The notes below the pieces were generated by a model, which was not told the origin of the DNA, did no database searches, and saw only the letters and a program-made list of their open reading frames with translations. From Peptoniphilus_A olsenii (GTDB lineage Bacteria; Bacillota; Clostridia; Tissierellales; Peptoniphilaceae), in assembly GCF_040545475.1 (NCBI RefSeq), contig NZ_JBEPMA010000001.1, positions 62,001 to 126,000 on the forward strand: a stretch of 64,000 bases of DNA, given 5' to 3'. Positions 59,529 to 64,000 of the stretch are shown here, in pieces. Each line of letters begins with the position of its first letter. Within the stretch, counting starts at the first letter, position 1. The translations under genes and the position numbers were made by a program.

Positions 59529-59552
59529 ATGGAGGTTATAAAATGTCAGTAA
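59529..59552 (+). CDS. Possible seven-codon leader ORF overlapping rpsB start
   Basis: ATG 59529 follows GGAGG (59517-59521) at good spacing and encodes MEVIKCQ before TAA at 59550-59552. It overlaps the first codons of rpsB in another frame, and the rpsB ribosome binding site (59531-59535) is inside it. It may be chance. Confidence 0.25.
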   Translation: MEVIKCQ

Positions 59553-60331
59553 TATCAATGAAAAATTTATTAGAAGCTGGTGTTCACTTCGGTCATCAAA
59601 CTAGAAGATGGAACCCTAAGATGAAGAGATTTATATTTACAGAAAGAAATGGTATTTATATAATCGATCTTCAAAAAACTGTTAACAAAGTTGAAGAAGC
59701 ATATGAATTTGCTAGAGAAATAGCAGCTAATGACGGACAAATTCTTTTTGTAGGTACAAAGAAACAAGCTCAAGATGCTATAGAAAAAGAAGCTATCAAA
59801 TGTGGTATGCCATACATTAACGAAAGATGGCTTGGTGGACTTTTAACAAATCATAAAACTATCAAGAGAAGAATCGACAGACTTTTTGAACTTTATGATA
59901 TGGAAGAAAAAGGAATTTTTGAAGTTCTTCCTAAAAAAGAAGTTGCTGAATTACTACACGAGAGAGAAAAATTAGAAAAATTCTTAGGTGGAATTAAACA
60001 TATGCAAGGTATGCCTGATGCTCTTTACATTGTAGATCCTAAGAAAGAAAACATAGCTGTTAAAGAAGCTCATATTCTAGGAATTCCTGTTATAGGTATC
60101 GTTGATACTAACTGTGATCCTGATGAAATTGATTTACCAATCCCTGGTAATGATGATGCAATTAGAGCTGTTAAATTAATTACAGAAACTATAGCAAATG
60201 CCGTTCTTGAAGGTAAACAAGGGAATCAAACTGAAGACGAAGCTTTAGTAAGTGATTATGAAAACAATCAAGAAGAGTTAGAAGAATCTGTTGACGAAGC
60301 TTCTAGTGAAGAAGAAATTACAGAAGAGTAA
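59543..60331 (+). CDS. rpsB: 30S ribosomal protein S2
   Basis: S2 (262 residues) begins SVISMKNLLEAGVHFGHQTRRWNPKMKRFIF and contains GQILFVGTKKQAQDAIEKEA, RWLGGLLTNHKTI and GIVDTNCDPDEIDLPIPGNDDAIRA. A Glu/Asp-rich tail (about 225-262) is longer than in many S2 proteins. GGAGG at 59531-59535 supports the start. It is followed by a terminator-like hairpin and then tsf. Confidence 0.97.
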   Translation: MSVISMKNLLEAGVHFGHQTRRWNPKMKRFIFTERNGIYIIDLQKTVNKVEEAYEFAREIAANDGQILFVGTKKQAQDAIEKEAIKCGMPYINERWLGGLLTNHKTIKRRIDRLFELYDMEEKGIFEVLPKKEVAELLHEREKLEKFLGGIKHMQGMPDALYIVDPKKENIAVKEAHILGIPVIGIVDTNCDPDEIDLPIPGNDDAIRAVKLITETIANAVLEGKQGNQTEDEALVSDYENNQEELEESVDEASSEEEITEE

Positions 60332-60343
60332 GATAATTTTTGA

Positions 60344-60377
60344 GAGTTGTAAAGTGATCCTTTATAACTCTTTTTTT
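60344..60377 (+). terminator. Terminator or attenuator between rpsB and tsf
   Basis: An 11-bp stem GAGTTGTAAAG/CTTTATAACTC (one G-U pair) with loop TGATC is followed by T7. As no new promoter is seen before tsf, it probably lowers readthrough rather than ending the operon fully. Confidence 0.85.
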
Positions 60378-60401
60378 AAAATATATAAGGAGTGAATTAA
60401 A

Positions 60402-61049
60402 ATGGCAATTACAGCAGCACAAATTAAGGAATTAAGAGAAATTACATCAGCAGGTATGATGGATTGTAAAAAAGCATTACAAGAAACAGATGGAGATATG
60501 GAAAAAGCAGTTGACTTTTTACGCGAAAAAGGATTAGCTTCTGCAGCAAAAAAATCTTCTAGAATTGCTTCTGAAGGTATTGTTGAATCTTACATTCATG
60601 GTGGTAGAATTGGAGTTTTAGTAGAAGTAAATTCAGAAACAGATTTTGTCGCTAAAAATGAAGAATTTAAATCTTTTGTAAAAGATATTGCAATGCAAAT
60701 AGCTGCTATTGGACCAAAATATGTTTCACGTGAAGAAGTCCCACAAGAAGAATTAGCACACGAAAGAGAAATTTTAACTGAACAAGCTAAGAGTGAAAAC
60801 AAACCTGAACACATACTAGATAAAATTGTTGAAGGTAGACTTGAAAAATATTATGAAGAAGTTTGTTTATTAGATCAAAAATTCATCAAAGATTCTGATA
60901 AAACTATTCAAGAGCTTCTTAATGACTTAATTGCTAAAATTGGTGAAAATATCAAAATAAGAAGATTTGTTAGATTTGAAGTAGGAGAAGGACTAGAAAA
61001 AAGAGAAGAAGATTTCGCTGAAGAAGTAGCAAAACAAATCAACCAATAA
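60402..61049 (+). CDS. tsf: Elongation factor Ts
   Basis: EF-Ts (215 residues) exchanges nucleotides on EF-Tu. The N-terminal ITAAQIKELREITSAGMMDCKKALQETDGDMEKAVDFLREKG and the core HGGRIGVLVEVNSETDFVAKNEEF are conserved. AAGGAGTG precedes the ATG. At this length it is the shorter version with a reduced C-terminal module. Confidence 0.97.
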   Translation: MAITAAQIKELREITSAGMMDCKKALQETDGDMEKAVDFLREKGLASAAKKSSRIASEGIVESYIHGGRIGVLVEVNSETDFVAKNEEFKSFVKDIAMQIAAIGPKYVSREEVPQEELAHEREILTEQAKSENKPEHILDKIVEGRLEKYYEEVCLLDQKFIKDSDKTIQELLNDLIAKIGENIKIRRFVRFEVGEGLEKREEDFAEEVAKQINQ

Positions 61050-61061
61050 TCGAGGGAATTT

Positions 61062-61772
61062 ATGCCAGAACCTAAATATAAGAGAATAATTCTAAAATTA
61101 AGTGGCGAGGCTATGGCTGGGGATAACTCTGTTGGCATTGAAATTGATTATATTAAGCTCATTGCTGAACAAGTTAAAAAAATTCATAATCTTGGAGTTG
61201 AAACTGGCATAGTTGTCGGTGGTGGAAATTTCTGGAGAGGAAGAGAAGCAAATAATATTGACAGGGCAACCTCAGACCACATGGGTATGCTCGGTACAGT
61301 TATGAATGCGTTAGCTCTACAAGATTGTCTTGAAAAAATGGGTGTACTCACAAGAGTTCAAACAGCTATTGAGATGAAAGAAGTAGCCGAACCTTATATT
61401 AGAAGACGAGCTATTAGACATTTAGAAAAGGGAAGGGTCGTAATCTTTTCTGCAGGAATTGGAAATCCGTACTTTTCTACAGATACAGCAGCTGCTTTAA
61501 GAGCTGCTGAGATTAATGCTGATGTTATTTTGTTAGCAAAAAAAGGTGTAGATGGTATCTATGACTCTGACCCAAAATTCAACCCTGATGCCAAAAAATA
61601 TGATTCCTTAAATTATAGAGAGATTCTTAAAAATAATTTGAAAATTATGGATGCTACTGCCACAACTTTATGCATGGACAATCATATACCTCTAGTTGTT
61701 TTTGGTATTGATGATGAAAATTCTATGTATGATGTAGTTTGTGGTAAGGATTTAGGTACTAAAGTTAAATAG
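61062..61772 (+). CDS. pyrH: Uridylate kinase
   Basis: PyrH (236 residues) phosphorylates UMP. KRIILKLSGEAMAG, GIVVGGGNFWRG, TSDHMGMLGTVMNALAL, GNPYFSTDTAAALRAAE and KKGVDGIYDSDP are family blocks of the amino acid kinase fold. It sits in the conserved rpsB-tsf-pyrH-frr order. Confidence 0.96.
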   Translation: MPEPKYKRIILKLSGEAMAGDNSVGIEIDYIKLIAEQVKKIHNLGVETGIVVGGGNFWRGREANNIDRATSDHMGMLGTVMNALALQDCLEKMGVLTRVQTAIEMKEVAEPYIRRRAIRHLEKGRVVIFSAGIGNPYFSTDTAAALRAAEINADVILLAKKGVDGIYDSDPKFNPDAKKYDSLNYREILKNNLKIMDATATTLCMDNHIPLVVFGIDDENSMYDVVCGKDLGTKVK

Positions 61773-61781
61773 GAGGATATT

Positions 61782-62339
61782 ATGATATCTGATCTGAAGA
61801 AAGATACTGAAAACAGAATGAAGAAAACTGTAACTTCCTTAACAGAAAATCTTCAATCAATTAGAGCAGGAAGAGCAAATACTAGTTTATTAGATAAAAT
61901 TAATGTTGATTATTACGGACAATCTACGCCAATTAATCAAGTGGCAAGTGTATCTGCTCCCGAAGCAAGATTATTAGTAATTCAACCTTGGGATGTAAAA
62001 ATTATTCCAGATATAGAAAAAGCAATTCAAAAATCTGACCTAGGTATAAATCCATCTAATGATGGTAAATTGATTAGATTAGTTATCCCACAACTTACCG
62101 AAGAAAGAAGAAAAGATCTTGTTAAAGTTGTAGGAAAATATTCTGAAGAAGGTAAGGTTTCTATCCGTAATATTCGAAGAGATTCTATGGAAGAAATTAA
62201 GAAAGCAGAAAAAAACAAAGAAATTTCCGAAGATGAAAAAATTATGTATGAAGAAGACATCCAAAAGCTAACTGATAAATATATTAAAGAAATTGACAAA
62301 ATAACAGAAGCTAAGGAAAAAGAACTTATGGAAATTTGA
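61782..62339 (+). CDS. frr: Ribosome recycling factor
   Basis: RRF (185 residues) splits post-termination ribosomes with EF-G. SIRAGRANTSLLDKINVDYYGQSTPINQVASV, APEARLLVIQPWD, PSNDGKLIRLVIPQLTEERRKDLVK and VSIRNIRRDSMEEIKKAEK identify it. AGGAGG precedes the ATG. A hairpin terminator starts 8 bases after the stop. Confidence 0.97.
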   Translation: MISDLKKDTENRMKKTVTSLTENLQSIRAGRANTSLLDKINVDYYGQSTPINQVASVSAPEARLLVIQPWDVKIIPDIEKAIQKSDLGINPSNDGKLIRLVIPQLTEERRKDLVKVVGKYSEEGKVSIRNIRRDSMEEIKKAEKNKEISEDEKIMYEEDIQKLTDKYIKEIDKITEAKEKELMEI

Positions 62340-62347
62340 GACATTTT

Positions 62348-62375
62348 AGCCTTAGAGAAATCTAAGGCTTTTTTT
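62348..62375 (+). terminator. Intrinsic terminator after frr
   Basis: A perfect 9-bp stem AGCCTTAGA/TCTAAGGCT with a GAAA tetraloop and a T7 tail, only 10 bases before the uppS ATG. Confidence 0.92.
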
Positions 62376-62385
62376 AAGGTGAATT

Positions 62386-63111
62386 ATGAATTATAAAAGT
62401 TTATTAGATTTGGATAATATTCCATCCCATATCGGGATTGTTATGGATGGTAATGGTAGATGGGCAAAAAAAAGAGGCTTGCCAAGATCATTTGGACACA
62501 AGGCTGGTTCAGACAAGGTTGTAGAAATTGTTCAATCCGCATATAATCTGAATATTAAAGCATTAACTCTTTTTGCTTTTTCTACAGAAAATTGGAAGAG
62601 ACCAAACGAAGAGATTTCAAAATTGATGGAACTTTTAATTTTCTATGTAAAGACACAACTAGATAAAATTAAAAAAAATAATATAAAAATAAATGTTTTA
62701 GGAGATTACACCAAATTCCCTCCAAGAGTGGTAGATGAAATTACTAAGGCGTTGCAGGAGACATCTTCAAATGATAAAATGATATTAAATATCGCTCTTA
62801 ACTATGGTGGTCAAGATGAAATTGTGAGAGCTACTAAAAATATTGTTAAAGATGTTAATTTGGGTATAATAGAAGTTAATGAGATAGATAATGAAATTTT
62901 TAAATCATATTTGTATACTCATGAATCTCCAGATTTAGATTTACTTATTCGACCAAGTGGAGAATTACGAGTATCAAATTTTTTATTATATCAATTGGCT
63001 TATGCTGAATTTTATTTTTCTGATGTTTTATGGCCTGATTTTGACGAAAATCAGCTCTGTAAAGCGATATATGAATTTCAGCTTAGACATAGAAGGTTTG
63101 GGGGACTTTAG
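62386..63111 (+). CDS. uppS: Undecaprenyl diphosphate synthase
   Basis: UppS (241 residues) is the cis-prenyltransferase that makes the lipid carrier for cell wall synthesis. HIGIVMDGNGRWAKKRGLPRSFGHKAGSDKV, FAFSTENWKRP, LNIALNYGGQDEIVRA and LDLLIRPSGELRVSNFLLYQLAYAEFYF are the conserved regions. AAGGTGA is placed for ATG 62386. With no promoter visible after the frr terminator, it may depend on readthrough. Confidence 0.96.
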   Translation: MNYKSLLDLDNIPSHIGIVMDGNGRWAKKRGLPRSFGHKAGSDKVVEIVQSAYNLNIKALTLFAFSTENWKRPNEEISKLMELLIFYVKTQLDKIKKNNIKINVLGDYTKFPPRVVDEITKALQETSSNDKMILNIALNYGGQDEIVRATKNIVKDVNLGIIEVNEIDNEIFKSYLYTHESPDLDLLIRPSGELRVSNFLLYQLAYAEFYFSDVLWPDFDENQLCKAIYEFQLRHRRFGGL

Positions 63112-63894
63112 TTGAAAGATTTGCACAAAAGAGTTATCACCGGTGTAATTGGTATACTTGCTTTAATTTTAATTATGTATTTAGGAATTGAAGCTATTAA
63201 AATATTTTTCTTCATTGTAACTTTAGAAGCAATAAGAGAGATTTATAATGCTTTGATAAAAAAAGGTATTACTCTTTTTCTGCCTACTTTATTTTTTGGC
63301 TCGGTAATTACTTTTGTTGTTTCTTTTTTTGAGTTAAATATTTTATTTGCACCTATAGCATTTTTTATAATTAATTCTATTTGCACTATTATAGTTGATG
63401 ATTATAGCTTGAACAATTCCATATATACATTTTTTGCTTATTTTTATTCAGTTTTCTTGCTTACTTTGTTGGCAATATCAAATGATATAATGCTAATTAT
63501 TTCAGCTTTTGTTGTATCTTTTTCTACTGATACTTTTGCTTATTTTATAGGTTCAATTTTTGGTAAACATAAACTAATTGAAAGGGTTAGCCCTAATAAA
63601 TCAGTAGAAGGCGCTATTGGTGGTACATTCTCTGCTACCATAATCACAACAATTTATTTCTATTATATAAGCAAAAATTTTGTTAATATACACATTAACT
63701 TTTATGTTGTACTTATCATTATCCTAGCTTCTGTAGCTGGGCAATTTGGTGACCTCTTTGCATCTTACTTAAAAAGGTATACAGGAATTAAAGATTACGC
63801 AAATATTTTACCAGGTCACGGTGGAGTATTAGATCGATTTGATAGTATAATTTTTGTAAGTCCATTTATTTATGTGCTTTTCCATATACTATAA
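63112..63894 (+). CDS. cdsA: Phosphatidate cytidylyltransferase
   Basis: CdsA (260 residues) converts phosphatidic acid to CDP-diacylglycerol and has about eight membrane helices. The C-terminal signature SPNKSVEGAIGG, the Asp-rich SFSTDTFAYFIGSIFGKHKL and LPGHGGVLDRFDSIIFVSP are intact. TTG 63112 follows directly on the uppS TAG. The gene dxr, commonly next in clostridia, is missing. Confidence 0.94.
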   Translation: MKDLHKRVITGVIGILALILIMYLGIEAIKIFFFIVTLEAIREIYNALIKKGITLFLPTLFFGSVITFVVSFFELNILFAPIAFFIINSICTIIVDDYSLNNSIYTFFAYFYSVFLLTLLAISNDIMLIISAFVVSFSTDTFAYFIGSIFGKHKLIERVSPNKSVEGAIGGTFSATIITTIYFYYISKNFVNIHINFYVVLIIILASVAGQFGDLFASYLKRYTGIKDYANILPGHGGVLDRFDSIIFVSPFIYVLFHIL

Positions 63895-63907
63895 TTTAGG
63901 AGTTTTT

Positions 63908-64000
63908 ATGATTACTTTTATTAGTTCTTTAGTAGTTTTCCTTTTAGTTGTAATAATTCATGAGTTTGGTCATTTTATAGTTGCAAAAATATCAGGTATT
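63908..64000 (+). CDS. rseP: RseP-like site-2 protease, N-terminal fragment
   Basis: The last 31 codons in the window read MITFISSLVVFLLVVIIHEFGHFIVAKISGI, with the zinc motif HEFGH in a membrane helix. This is the start of RseP/RasP, which cleaves anti-sigma factors within the membrane. AGGAG at 63898-63902 supports the ATG. The gene continues beyond the window. Confidence 0.9.
   Translation, partial: MITFISSLVVFLLVVIIHEFGHFIVAKISGI

Overview
The window is a 64 kb piece of a very AT-rich bacterial chromosome, and it reads as the core genome of a low-GC anaerobic Firmicute. Supporting signs are the IspH-ribosomal protein S1 fusion, rubrerythrin, AGGAGG/GAGGTGA ribosome binding sites with frequent TTG and GTG starts, CdaA/CdaR, SepF, and a CD1247-type protein after efp. 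MreBCD and a complete MinCD are absent from the usual maf-radC-mreBCD-minCD-rng neighbourhood, and DivIVA is absent after ylmH. This points to a coccus, most likely a Peptoniphilaceae/Tissierellia-type organism (Peptoniphilus, Anaerococcus, Parvimonas or Finegoldia-like). That assignment is inference; no rRNA is present to test it.

Layout: (1) 1-6400: end of gpsA, then an operon with a HlyD-like adaptor, yggS, sepF, ylmH, lspA, rluD and a FAD protein, closed by a terminator. (2) 6449-14551: miaB, mutS, mutL, miaA and a PLP enzyme, closed by a terminator. (3) 14607-23452: NusG-II protein, Gx transporter, maf, radC, a MinD-like protein without P-loop lysines, a short RNase E/G, an interrupted SGNH hydrolase, a five-gene pilin cassette, efp and a CD1247-like protein. 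(4) 23518-36506: one long tightly packed run from a strong promoter: Gls24, nusB, xseAB, prenyl synthase, tlyA, recN, Nudix, two nucleoside phosphorylases, a site-2 protease, scpAB, rluB, an MnmM-like methylase and a YhiN-like flavoprotein. (5) 36544-39948: cmk, plsC, ispH-rpsA. (6) 40004-43833: DUF5317, cdaA, cdaR, guaB. (7) 43837-47963: two-component system, lipoprotein and small membrane protein. (8) 47945-48839: recX and a GIY-YIG protein, the only minus-strand genes. (9) 48949-56402: FHA, ftsW/rodA, transpeptidase, ispD, ispF, fsa, glpX, rho. (10) 56428-64000: rpmE, prmC, prfA, rubrerythrin, then rpsB, tsf, pyrH, frr, uppS, cdsA and the start of rseP.

Many neighbouring genes overlap by 1-14 bases, so translational coupling is common. 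All but two genes share one strand, which suggests co-orientation with replication. I saw no tRNA, rRNA, CRISPR array, insertion sequence, phage or known riboswitch, and no gene-free stretch longer than 300 bases.

The least ordinary part is 16.8-22.5 kb. There a MinD-like protein that has lost both P-loop lysines, a hydrolase split by an in-frame TAG, and four pilin-like genes whose order and sizes mimic the GspH-I-J-K tip complex sit between rng and efp, with no secretion ATPase or platform protein in view.
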